A DNA stretch of 64,000 nucleotides, taken from positions 264,882,339 to 264,946,338 of the forward strand of contig OV884057.1 of the NCBI GenBank assembly GCA_930367215.1, read 5' to 3'. The notes under the pieces are model-generated. The model was given only the letters and a program-made list of their open reading frames with translations. It had not been told where the DNA came from and ran no database searches. Below, piece after piece: positions 33,543 to 43,227 of this stretch (position 1 is its first letter; every line of letters starts with the position of its first letter). Origin of the DNA: Pollenia angustigena (taxonomy: Eukaryota > Arthropoda > Insecta > Diptera > Polleniidae). Both the position numbers and the translations under genes were made by a program.

Positions 33543-34027
33543 ATTTTAAACTGGACTTATGGAATTCAGTTATGGGGAACAGCATCGTACTCTAACATTA
33601 ATATTGTACAGAAATATCAGTCTTAAACTTTAAAGGCTCAGTTAGCCGGGAGTAAAAGTAACTTAAACTTAAAGCAAAAAAGAAAGACCAATCTATTTTC
33701 AACAGATTGAGACGTAACATCTTCTGCTAACTATAATCGTTCTAATTGCTTTACATACAATAAAATGAAGCAGCTGATTTGCAACGTTACTGTTACTCCC
33801 GGCTAACTGAGCCTTAAGACATAAAAGGAGCGCCTTGGGTTACAACAACATTCATTATAACCTTGACGTTTCCAATGTTAAGAAAGTTAAGGAAAAAAAT
33901 ATAGCATGAGATACTTGAACAGACTTAGCAACCACGAACATATTCAGGCTATAGCTCTTTTAGATGACTGTGACGAAGTTAGACGGTTAAAAAGACTACA
34001 TGTGCTTGATCTTCCATTTATACTTTA
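33543..34027 (+). pseudogene. jockey-type LINE 3' fragment, split by a MITE
   Basis: Before the MITE the frame reads ILNWTYGIQLWGTASYSN, closely like PIWTYGIQLWGTACASY of the LINE at 57633-60693. After it, near 33905-34027, RYLNRLSNHEHIQAIALLDD and RRLKRLHVLDLPF with a stop represent the C-terminal end of the jockey-clade ORF2. The middle has lost its frame. This is the last part of ORF2 from an old insertion. Confidence 0.75.
33634..33814. mobile_element. Harbinger-like MITE, 181 bp, TAA duplication
   Basis: AGGCTCAGTTAGCCGGGAGT and its inverse at the right, flanked by TAA (33631-33633, 33815-33817). It splits the LINE relic. The outer 12 bases equal the left end of 26883-27566. Confidence 0.85.
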
Positions 34028-34118
34028 AACTAAAATAATTGTAAGAAATGTCTAGAATAAAAAAAAATTGGTTAATGTACTTGCATTGTAATTCTTACAA
34101 CAATTATCTAAGTAGCTT

Positions 34119-34150
34119 CCCAACAATCACGTAGGTTTGATTTCAAATTG
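34119..34150 (+). repeat. Terminus fragment of the CCCAACAA... MITE family
   Basis: CCCAACAATCACGTAGGTTT then GATTTCAAATTGA matches the left end at 7074. No right end nearby. Confidence 0.6.
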
Positions 34151-34287
34151 ACGTAAAACTAGGAACTGGGCACGTCCAGATTAAAATGAACTAAGTCCCT
34201 TAATTTTGGTTCACAAAAAACAAAAAAATATAAATTTTGGCGCTGAAATATGTGGTCACAAGAAACATGGCCTGCTACCTCGGGAAG

Positions 34288-34385
34288 CTTTAGTAAGTGA
34301 CGCCGGTGTTATTATACCATAAAAGTGAAAGTACGGTAACTAAGGCTTCTCTATATAGCCGGCCTTCGGCTGGGTGCAAGGATTT
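34288..34385 (+). repeat. Single GC-hairpin unit
   Basis: Contains AAGCTTTAGTAAGTGACGCC, TATAGCCGGCCTTCGGC and GTGCAAGGATTTTCTC, i.e. about one unit of the array at 31580-32038, joined directly to the truncated element on its right. Confidence 0.7.
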
Positions 34386-34900
34386 TCTCTTCAAATACTT
34401 TTTCGACTCGAAAGCAATTTTATTTCAGTCGATACGGAACGAATTGAAATTATTTTTTCAGTGTTGTGAAAACTCAAATAAATGCTTTACAACCCTGGAA
34501 AATAATTTCGATTGGTTCAGTACAGACCAAGGCGAATTCATACAAGGTGGTCTTATTTTGAAAACGTTTTACAACACTGTAAAATATTTTAACGTTGTGT
34601 CAAAAATTCAAACAAATATTTGATTTTGTTTTTATATTAAATTGTGTTTTTTTGACATGTTATAACTTAAAAAAGTTTTAAATTGCACAATTTAATTCGA
34701 AAATTATAGAATTTAGTTAAGATTCCCCAGAACCAACAGGACGGTATACCATTTTGACACAAGGTTAGTAATCAGCTGTTGCTTACGTAGCAAGATAAGT
34801 TCACCTGGTGTAAATTCGCCTTGGTACAGACAGAAATAACTAGAAATAAAATTGCGTTTGAATCGAAAAAGTGTTCGATCGCGACTGCCAGAATTAGCCC
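34386..34900. mobile_element. GGGGCTAATTCTGGCAGTCG MITE, left end lost, split by a CAAGGCGAATT MITE
   Basis: CTCGAAAGCAATTTTATTTC (left arm) and AATAAAATTGCGTTTGAATC...CGATCGCGACTGCCAGAATT (right arm) match the complete 178-bp copy at 53769-53946. The outer left terminus is missing and replaced by the GC-hairpin unit. The 296-bp insertion at 34528-34823 sits in the middle with a perfect duplication. Confidence 0.75.
34528..34823. mobile_element. CAAGGCGAATT-family MITE, 296 bp
   Basis: CAAGGCGAATTCATACAAGG and (inverted right end) CAAGGCGAATTTACACCAGG, flanked by a perfect GTACAGAC (34520-34527, 34824-34831). Comparison with 53769-53946 supports the unoccupied arrangement. Non-coding. Confidence 0.9.
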
Positions 34901-36018
34901 GACCCCAGGTGTTTTATTAACCAAGCACGGGATTGGGACAGTACTTATTATAAATGAATGATAAATGGAAAATATAGAAGCGTATAGGAACAAGCACCTG
35001 CCCTGCAAATTTGACCTTTCGTGTCGTTACATTTAAAACATTTACCACCTTGACATTTCAGGTTTACTAGATAAGGGCAAAAAAAAAAAAACTTACTATC
35101 ATTATTATCAACTTTTAATTGAATTTATTATGATGCAAAAGGTTTAAAATCAACTTCTTGTCAGAAAAATATTATATTATTTATTAAATGTGGTTACACA
35201 TGATTTCAACTCGAAAAGCAACACAAATTTAAATACACTCTGCACGTTTTCATTTAACACTTGAGTAAACAGAGATGCATAATCACAGAACAATTTCCTT
35301 CTAACATGAATTCGCTCAAAAACACAAATAAACAAGAAAAACTCGCAATAATGATCACTGCGAAAGTAGATTAAAAATATGTACGTTTGGTAAGCAGAAG
35401 GAATATTCTTTATAGTTTTTATTTAGAGTTCAAAGGTTAGCAACAACAACGTCATTAACAGGACGGGTATTAACAATATACACATACCACCACCAATAAT
35501 AATTAAACATCAAAGTAAGAAAAACTACAACAACAATACGTCAACTTTCGTTATTAAGGAAAATAGGGGGAACATTGCCGGCAACTAAATTATTCATAAT
35601 CCAGCAAGAATCGTGTAGAGGATTTACAATAAAACACAAACCAATACATTTGCAAAATTTAAATAGTTGATATCCATACACGGTTAAAACTGGATACAAA
35701 AAATATGTATGAAATATTTTATTTACTCGAAACACTACAGGGAAGGTTTGGCTTTCAAGTCTATTTTCCGGAGTGGTATTTGTATGGAAGATACCAACAG
35801 AATTGATGAGATAAAACATGATTTTATTATAGCTAATATAATTTTAAATTACAAATAAATTTAAAAAAAAATAAAAATAAGATAAGATGATTCAGGTTGC
35901 GACAAATAATTTTTTTAAAATAATAATTTAAAATAACACCAAAATAAGACAAGCAAAATTAAAATAGTTTTTATGGAGCTTTTTTCAATAGGCTTCGTCA
36001 TTATTTATCATTTTCTAT
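34901..36018. other. Non-coding, unassigned
   Basis: No element ends found. A 92-codon minus-strand ORF (35541-35819) has no recognised domain or splice context; its base composition does not differ from the surroundings. Left as unsupported. Confidence 0.4.
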
Positions 36019-36256
36019 ATTGGTATTTCCACAGAAATGTCTACTTTTTGTCACGTAACGTCACCAACCATTTTTAATCGTTTCTCAAAGAATAATGAAA
36101 ATATTATTTACTTTTTTTGCATTTGGGTGTAGAGCGCAACTAGGTTTTCATTTAGTGAAAGAGAGAAAAAATTTGAACAACGTGGTTCTAAAATACAAGA
36201 ATAATTGCTAGGTGACGTGACGTGACAAAAAGAGAGATTTTCTGTGGAAGTGCCCA
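36019..36256. mobile_element. MITE with TTCCACAGAAA ends
   Basis: GGTATTTCCACAGAAATGTC...TTTTTGTCACGTAACGTCACC is mirrored by GGTGACGTGACGTGACAAAA...TTTTCTGTGGAAGTGCCC. TA or TAT borders are possible. Exact ends uncertain by a few bases. Confidence 0.6.
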
Positions 36257-37210
36257 TATGTAAATTTCACAATTTATCTATAAAATTACAACTTGTAACT
36301 TTGGCACATGCCAGACAGCCATGGCCGGACATTGTTAGGTCATCATCACAAACGCAAAATAAAAAAAATCTATGATGGTATAGGGTAACTATTTCATCCA
36401 AAAAGTTCATGTTTTAATAATTATAACTAGTCAGTTCGAAGTTTAAACTAATATTGATGAACTCTTCATCCGCAAAGGAATATATGAAAAAGTATTTGTA
36501 CCTTTGCATATATGTATGCATATGTACAAGCACACACACACACATATGAGTGTAGGTATATCAATGCAAGTGTGCGGATTGTTAACTCCCCCTCCTCTTG
36601 TTAAAAAACCAAAACGTGCTTTTTCTCGGCAGTCCGAATTTTAGTTTCCATATCATTGAATTTATTTAACAATTTGTTAAGGTTTTTGTCTTTTGCTATT
36701 TTATATTTATTTACGACATTATTAATGTTTGCTTGTATGTATGTGTGGATGAGTGAACGAATGTGGTCGGTCGTAAGTAACCAAAAAGAAAACTTATTTC
36801 CACCCTCATTTATGCAAAATTTTTGTCCATTTAATGAGTATACGCTCGATGCATACGAGAAATTCTAATACCGAACTAATGATTATGATGACGATGGTCA
36901 TGCAAACTCTGGACTTATTAAACACATCGTTTCTTGTTTTAAGTCCTTAATTATTAAGATGAATGTGTTCTAAGATTCATATACATACATACATAATATG
37001 TATTACATATGTATGTATTCCTAATAACCTTTTTAGTTTCATATGCATACACTTAGCAAAATTCATATGAGCTTCGAACTTTTATAGAATTTTGTAATTT
37101 AATAGAAAAGAATTCTGTAGGAGTAAGATTATCCTTTGCAGTGGGGTGGTAGCTGCTGCGAAATGTTTGTATGGAAGGGAACGGACGGAGGTTATATATT
37201 CTCTGTAGCA
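36257..37210. other. Non-coding with microsatellites
   Basis: (CA)n at about 36530-36545; TATGTATG/ACATACAT runs at 36508-36525 and 36978-37020. Short ORFs have no motif. Nothing else recognised. Confidence 0.55.
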
Positions 37211-38534
37211 TAGTTGGGAGTAGTGCACTAAATATTGATTTAAATCAGCAGTGTACCATCACTAAATAAAACTGCAAAAATATTAGTTTGCACTCTTTTT
37301 TATCAGCTTTAGTGATGTTTGCTATTTTTTTAACTACCACTAAAAAAAGTTAGTGATATTGCAAATTTTTTCACTATCACTAAACACAGATTGAGTGCAA
37401 AAAGTATGCACTCAATTCAAATAGTGCAAAATTTGAACTTGCAATCAAAAAAGCTTCATATAACCATACTCTCACTAATCTTTCACTAATTAGTGGTCAT
37501 GAAATTCGTGAAGACAAATTCGAAAAATAAAAATTTTTAATACTTTATATAGTTACTTTCATTATTTTTTTTAGTGAAAACTTCAAACAAGAACAAAAAT
37601 ATCCTATATGATAATAATCAAAAAATTATATATATAATTATTTTATTCGGATGAAAAAATTTAACAACAACAAATTCTGCTAATCTTAGTTTTTAAGTTG
37701 ACATCGAAAAAAAGATGGAAAAAATTGTACCGTCCATACAATAATATATTTTTTGCAGAAACTTTACTCAATTCTCTTTGAAACTGCATTTGTGTCCATG
37801 CAATGAAACATTGTTTCGCTGTATTTAAGTATTGTGTATACCTTGTTTGTTTCTTTTTCTTCCTTTCAATAACAAACTCAAAAATATGTTTGCAGAAGAA
37901 ACAGAAAACTTTCCTATCGTCTTTCCCCTTTCACCATCAAACTGAAATGTTTTGCATCATTTGTTTCATAATATGCACGAGGACTTGAAAAAAGCTAAGC
38001 AAATGTTTTTAAAATATAATACGCCTTTTCCGTCCTCTGCTCCAGTAGAGCGCTTATTTTCTTTAAGTGGAATGGGAGACGCTCCTCGAAGAAATAAATT
38101 AAGTGATAATAATTTTGAAACGCTTATTTTGCTTAAAGCAAACAATTTTTAATATATTTTTTTATATTGTCCTCTATTGTTTTTAAGTTGCTGTTCATTT
38201 TTTTGTTTTTTTTTTTTTATGAAGTTTAGTCTTAAGTTTTAAATTAGTACACAAAAATAAACTCAAGTCAATTTAAACCTGAAATTGAATGCAAAATGTT
38301 TAGTTGCACTTAAATCAGTGAAGAACAAAAAAGTTGCAATAAACTGATGATTGCTTGTTTTTTAAATTAAACTAATTTTTTGAGTGCACAATTTCTTAAC
38401 ATCACTATCACTCATTATTAGTGAGGCTGAAAATTTTCAACTCATCACCCAACATCAAAAAAATTATTGCAATAATTTTGCACTAAAACTAAGTGTGAGT
38501 TGAAACTGCAAAATGAGTGCACTACCCATATCTA
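37211..38534 (+). mobile_element. Degenerate hAT element
   Basis: TAGTTGGGAGTAGTGCACT and AGTGCACTACCCATATCTA are inverted ends. Subterminal TTAGTGAT/ATCACTAA and TTGCACT words are numerous on both sides. The interior retains the C-terminal end of a hAT transposase. Flanking 8-mers no longer match, consistent with age. Confidence 0.75.
37952..38152 (+). pseudogene. hAT transposase C-terminal dimerisation domain, remnant
   Basis: The frame encodes FPSSAPVERLFSLSGMGDAP followed by RRNKLSDNNFETLILLKANN and stop. This is the hAT-family C-terminal dimerisation block (pattern S-ERLFS-G-R-L-FE-LLLK-N). Only about 60 residues survive; the catalytic RNase-H-like core is absent, and nearby frames upstream contain stops. 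Confidence 0.85.
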
Positions 38535-38698
38535 TGGCAAACACTGCTTTTTATTTTTTAATAATTTAATATATTAAAAAAATTAAATTTTGTAAAAACC
38601 GCGTAAGCGATATGCCTATCACCCAATTATCTTAGAACGGAAAATTTAATTGTACAAATATCGACATATCGCTCATTTGCTGCAAGCTTTATGAACAT
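38535..38698. repeat. Short repeat fragment left of the large element
   Basis: ATATCGCTCATTTGCTGCAA (near 38667) recurs at about 47627, so this target belongs to an older dispersed sequence. Confidence 0.5.
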
Positions 38699-39067
38699 TA
38701 GAGTGGGTCAATTTGTTCGGGCCCAAAAAAAGTAACATAGCGTATAGCAAAATCGTAATCTACGCAAAATTCTAAGAACTTTTCCTAAAGAAACCATGGT
38801 TCGAAAATCAAAATCGAGCTTCCGGTTTTTGACTTGAAAGTTTGGTGCTACGAAAATCTGAAAAAAATAATACTTTTTTGGAAATATTTATTGCAATCGC
38901 TGAAAGAGGGCTTGTTTAAAAGGAAATTTTCTCAGCTTTATATATCTGTGCTCATTTTTAGAAAATTCTGTACATAAATAATTGGTTAGGAGATTTTTGT
39001 CAAAATGTTGATAGTCAAGCTTGTAAAAAAAAATGTATTTTTTAATTATTTTTTGTTTTTAAATTAT

Positions 39068-39331
39068 GGCCCTTATTATGTTAAATGCAACGCCAAAGCA
39101 TTGAAAGCAAAACAAATTCATAAATATTTTGTAATTTTGTTGTTGCTTTCTACAAAAATTCATGTACCGTTTTCAAATTTTCAACGCCACAAGTAATGAG
39201 GCGTTTGAATTTTTAATACGCAAAAAGAATTTCTGTAGAAAGCAACAACAAAATTACAAAATATTTATGAATTTGGTTTTGCTTTCAATGTAATTCTTTG
39301 GCGTAACGTTGCGAATCATATAATTAGGGCC
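39068..39331. mobile_element. Foldback MITE with GGCCCTTATTATG ends
   Basis: Two roughly 100-base arms are near-identical inverted copies (GCCAAAGCATTGAAAGCAAA, CATAAATATTTTGTAATTTT, GTTGTTGCTTTCTACA), closing around 39190. TAT flanks both sides. The ORF at 39005-39196 reads through the arm. Confidence 0.8.
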
Positions 39332-39778
39332 TATGTTTCTTACTACACCATTTACAATTGTATTTCAGAATTTTCTAACTATATTTCATTGTAACTTCTG
39401 AAAGTGTCCAATTGTATTTCAGAAATTTCTGATTTTATAGCTAATAAAATGTTTAAATTGGAAATGGACGATAGCAATTTGTCTGAGCCGCCATTTACTA
39501 CAAGCATCTACCGATTACTGATCTAGCGTTACCGGCACATATTCAGGGAACTGAGCGATTTGTACAATTGCTTACCAATGTTTCCCACGTGCCATAGATT
39601 GTAATCGAGATGATATTTTCGCAGTTACTATTAAAAGCCACAACAGAATACCACGAATGGATACCAAAAAAGATATTGTATGTAAATTACAGATATAGGC
39701 CGAAACTAAATTTATTTACCCCCGGCTTGGCCAGTATTTTTTTTTTTTATAAAATTTTTATTTTTATTTTAATCAGTT

Positions 39779-40350
39779 GGGCGATTCTATTCTAGACAAC
39801 TTTTAATATCAATTTTCAAATCACACCATTTGACACTTTTTGATGCTAATTTAAAGTAAAATATCTATATTTTATAATAATATAATTTTTTTAGACGTAA
39901 GCTTAAATATAAAGTTGTTCGGCACTTCGAATCATTAAGATTCATAGATTTGGCGCGAACAGAAAATTCATTGCATGTTGCACCCGTCATGGCTTAAAGA
40001 GAAAATTTCTTATTATTGGACTATATTTCTCTACGATGTTTGATTTGGTAATCATCGTCTGATATCTCATCTTTCACAATAAAAAAGAATAATACAATAA
40101 AAGTTTAAAAATTAACAGAGTTTTGTGTTTTTGTGGTATGATCTTATGAAAGTGGGCCGATTTGGTTGCACTTTAAAGCTCTCTCGTGGCTATTTGATCG
40201 TTTCATATAAATTCTTGTAAATAGATAACAATAGTATATAAAAAAAATGTTACCCCTTCTAGAAATAACTTAATTGCAAATATGTTTCTTTCTATTAGTA
40301 AATTACGTTTAAAGCGTCTAAATGTTGCACCCGTCAGAATAGAATCGCCC
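39779..40350. mobile_element. GGGCGATTCTATTCT MITE, copy 1 (4-bp duplication AGTT)
   Basis: GGGCGATTCTATTCTAGACA at one end, ACCCGTCAGAATAGAATCGCCC at the other; AGTT on both sides. The second copy (45521-46102) is in the opposite orientation and closely similar throughout, including GCACCCGTCATG / CATGACGGGTGC blocks. Non-coding. Confidence 0.85.
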
Positions 40351-40500
40351 AGTTCCTTTTTTTAGTTGTGAATTTTCCAAAAAATTGCGTTTTAATCAAA
40401 AATAGAATAATAATAAAAATATTTATTTTTTTATTTTCAGTTTTTGGTTAAATTTTATTTAAAGAAATTTTCGTTTAATTAAGTTTTGATTAATTAATTC

Positions 40501-41887
40501 TAAGGCGAATTCAACAAGGTAAACTCGTCGCTACAACAATTACAACTCTAACAAAAATAACAGGCATTTTGTTAGTGTAACATATCCGAGTTGTCAAAAT
40601 AGTTGTTTACAAAAAGTGTGAATAAAAAGTAAACAATAAAATTTTTTATTGATTTTTTTATATTTAAAGTTGTGTGTTTATGAACCGATCTAAACCAAAT
40701 TTAATGTATTCTGTGTTTTTGAAGATTTAATGTTAAGGGTGCATTCTGCCATGCATTTATATTAGTTTTTTTTAATCAAAGTGTGTATAAATTTTTAAGG
40801 CACGATGTTTCACATTGGGTTTTTTGACTCGTTTCCAACTAAACCAATTGTGTTGCAGTTCAATTCAGAAATGCTTAGGAAAAGTGGAAAGAATTTTACA
40901 CCAATATTGTTCTTTTATTTTGAGTTTTTTCGAAAGTGAGAGTGTTTTGAACAGTCGGACATGGCTAAATAGACTAAAAATTGCTCAAGGACCCAGCATA
41001 TGCATAAAAATTAGATACAAATGTAGCTTACCAACGCAGCTATAACAAAAAAGGACACAGAGGAATAGAAAATTGAAAAATAAGAAGAACAAATTTCATG
41101 GTAAAATTCTACAAAACGCATAGTTTCAGAGTAATATACTTCTGAAGTTTTCATATGAATTTGCGATTTTCCACTACATTTGTAAACGTATGTGGCTATT
41201 ATTTGAAAGCTTTTTAACAGATCTTTCTGAAAATGTAAAATTTATTGTAAACTTTTTAACTCTTTACCTCCTAATACAGTTTTTACAAAAATTTATATCA
41301 AAACGTCACGGAAGTGCACTACGAATCAAAAATTTAATCAAATAAACCCCACATTCGCTTAATAAACCTTCTCCACATAGCCGGCCTTCGGTTGGGCGCA
41401 AGGATTTTCTCATCTATGCTATACCAAACACCGACTTTGCAAAATAAATTCTTCGCATAGCAATTGATATGCTTACTATAATATTTTCGCAAGCTCATCG
41501 CCGCTCCTTTATGGATTAAGAATTTTTAAATCAAAGCTCTTAAATTATACCAATATTAGCTATATACGTTCAGATATGTAGTGGGAAACCGCAAATTTAT
41601 ATGAAGACTTAAGAGATCTATGACTCGGAAACTAAGCATTTCCGAGAATTGTGCCATTTTATTTTTTTATTTTCTATTCCCCTTTGTTTTTTTACTTGGA
41701 ACTGCGTTGGTTAACTAGAATTAAGCCACAATAAATTTATTTGTCATAAAATTTCTCAAATTAACACAATCACAATTTTTTTTAAATGAAAAACAAAAAT
41801 AATTAAAAAATACAATTTATTGGCAACTCGGATAATACAGCTGACAAACAGATGTTCTAAAGAGTTAACCTTGTTAAATTCGCCTTG
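40501..41887. mobile_element. CAAGGCGAATT-family element, 1387 bp
   Basis: TAAGGCGAATTCAACAAGGT and TTGTTAAATTCGCCTTG are the ends; similarity continues about 110 bp (ATATCCGAGTTGTCAA against TTATCCGAGTTGCCAA inverted). Flanks ATTAATTC and ATCAATTC are an 8-bp duplication with one change. A 76-codon plus ORF (40815-41045) with no recognisable domain could be a decayed coding remnant. A single GC-hairpin unit is embedded at 41370-41462. This is the longest family member seen and the best lead to the autonomous parent. Confidence 0.8.
41370..41462 (+). repeat. Single GC-hairpin unit
   Basis: ACATAGCCGGCCTTCGGTTG, GGCGCAAGGATTTTCTCA and CTATACCAAACACCGACTTT match one unit of 31580-32038 with a few changes. 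Confidence 0.7.
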
Positions 41888-41898
41888 ATCAATTCTAT

Positions 41899-42119
41899 GG
41901 CATTTCGACAAAACATCTTAAGTCAAAATTAAAAAGTTGAAAAAGTTGAATTTTCATTAAAAAACATTTTTGATTACGTTTTTAAAATTTTGTATTATGA
42001 ACAAAATTTTTCTTTAATTTCGGTTTATTTTATTTTTTAACAAAAATGATTTTTTCACCGAGTTTTTTTAACTCTTTTTTGCTCTCTTATCTCCACTTAA
42101 GATGTTTTGTCAAAATGCC
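41899..42119. mobile_element. Palindromic MITE with GGCATTT...CAAAACATCTTAAG ends
   Basis: GGCATTTCGACAAAACATCT and the right inverse (AGATGTTTTGTCAAAATGCC) bracket 221 bp of weakly palindromic A/T-rich DNA. It starts 4 bp after the 8-bp duplication of the previous element. A one-ended fragment is at 46312-46380. Confidence 0.75.
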
Positions 42120-42255
42120 GCAGAATTATTTTGTTTTAATCAACTTTGAATTAATATTTAGTTAAATTATTTTATTTAACTTTCATGTATCGAAATTGTA
42201 ACAGTTTTAGGTTTCATATCAGCTTGGCTATGATTATTTTGACAAAAACCTCTTA

Positions 42256-42484
42256 GGACGGGTTTTTGAGATGGGGATTAAGTTTAAACTTAGTTTAACG
42301 TTCTCTGCAACTCGGATTTTCCGGTGAAATTTGATTTTTTGTTCTATTATTTCATTAAAGACCCACATTTTAAGCAAGACTGCGCTGTTCCGGCAACATT
42401 TTGTTTTAAAACTTAGTATTGGCGGCACAAATCAATTTTCAGATTAACTAAACCTAGTTTAACTGAGATCTCAAAAACCCAGCC
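42256..42484. mobile_element. Harbinger-like MITE, 229 bp, TTA duplication
   Basis: GGACGGGTTTTTGAGATGGG and (inverted) GGCTGGGTTTTTGAGATCTC, then TTAAGTTTAAACTTAGTT / AACTAAACCTAGTTTAA; TTA on both sides (42253-42255, 42485-42487). The minus-strand ORF inside shows no motif. Confidence 0.85.
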
Positions 42485-42792
42485 TTAGCCAACTATTCAT
42501 GTACAGATTTTTCTAAAAATGGGCACAGATATATAAAGCTGAGAGAATTTTCTTTAAAACAAGCCCTCTTTCAACGATACAGGCCAACTATTCACCAATT
42601 TCAATAAATAGTTCCAAAAAAGTATTATTTTTTTCAGATTTCCTGAGCACCAAATTTTCAAGTCAAAAACCGGAAGCTCGATTTTGATTTTAGAACCATG
42701 GTTTCTTTGGGAAAAGTTCTTAGAATTTTGCGTAGATTACGATTTTGCTATACGCTTGGTGGGCAAAAAAATTTACCCACTCTAATGAACAT

Positions 42793-43227
42793 ATATGTTT
42801 GTACTAGGATATTCAATTAATCGGGCTTTAACGATTTTCTTTTAAGCGATTTTTTCTTCGGTGTTCATAACTCTTTACTTAGAAAAGCGGTATCCCTGAT
42901 TGTAGATGTTCGAAAAATCGAAAGTAAGGCATGATAAAGAATACCCGTTTTCTCAGTTCTTTTTTTAGTTTTTTTTTATAAGCATATAAAATCCACTACA
43001 CCTTAGAGTCCTTTTTGGACTCAGTTTTCAAACTAATCGGTTTCTTTTTTATTTGAAAATCGGCAATTTTTAATTACTCGAACTTATAACCAACCAAAGT
43101 TAATCCGTTATTCGATTTAAATCGAGGAAAAAGGTAAGTGCCGGTTCACATACGTCAAGTTTGACTCTTCATGTCTTGAGTTTTTAGGAGAGAGGGGACA
43201 AGAATTGGATTCTCTTTTCCCTTACAT
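42793..43227. other. Non-coding spacer
   Basis: No ORF or element recognised. Confidence 0.4.

Larger units (their letters stand above)
38699..42784. mobile_element. 4.1-kb long-terminal-inverted-repeat element with nested insertions
   Basis: Starts TAGAGTGGGTCAAT, ends ACCCACTCTA; inverted similarity extends about 300 bp inward (AACCATGGTT, GTCAAAAACCGGAAGCTCGA, CTGAGA-GAATTTTC...). A perfect 8-bp duplication ATGAACAT brackets it (38691-38698, 42785-42792). At least five other elements sit inside (39068-39331, 39779-40350, 40501-41887, 41899-42119, 42256-42484), together about two thirds of its length. No transposase is recognised in the remainder, so it is a non-autonomous long-TIR element, hAT-like by duplication length. 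Confidence 0.85.

Noticed and set aside
35541..35819. 92-codon minus-strand ORF
   Set aside because: No domain or conserved block recognised; composition like surroundings.
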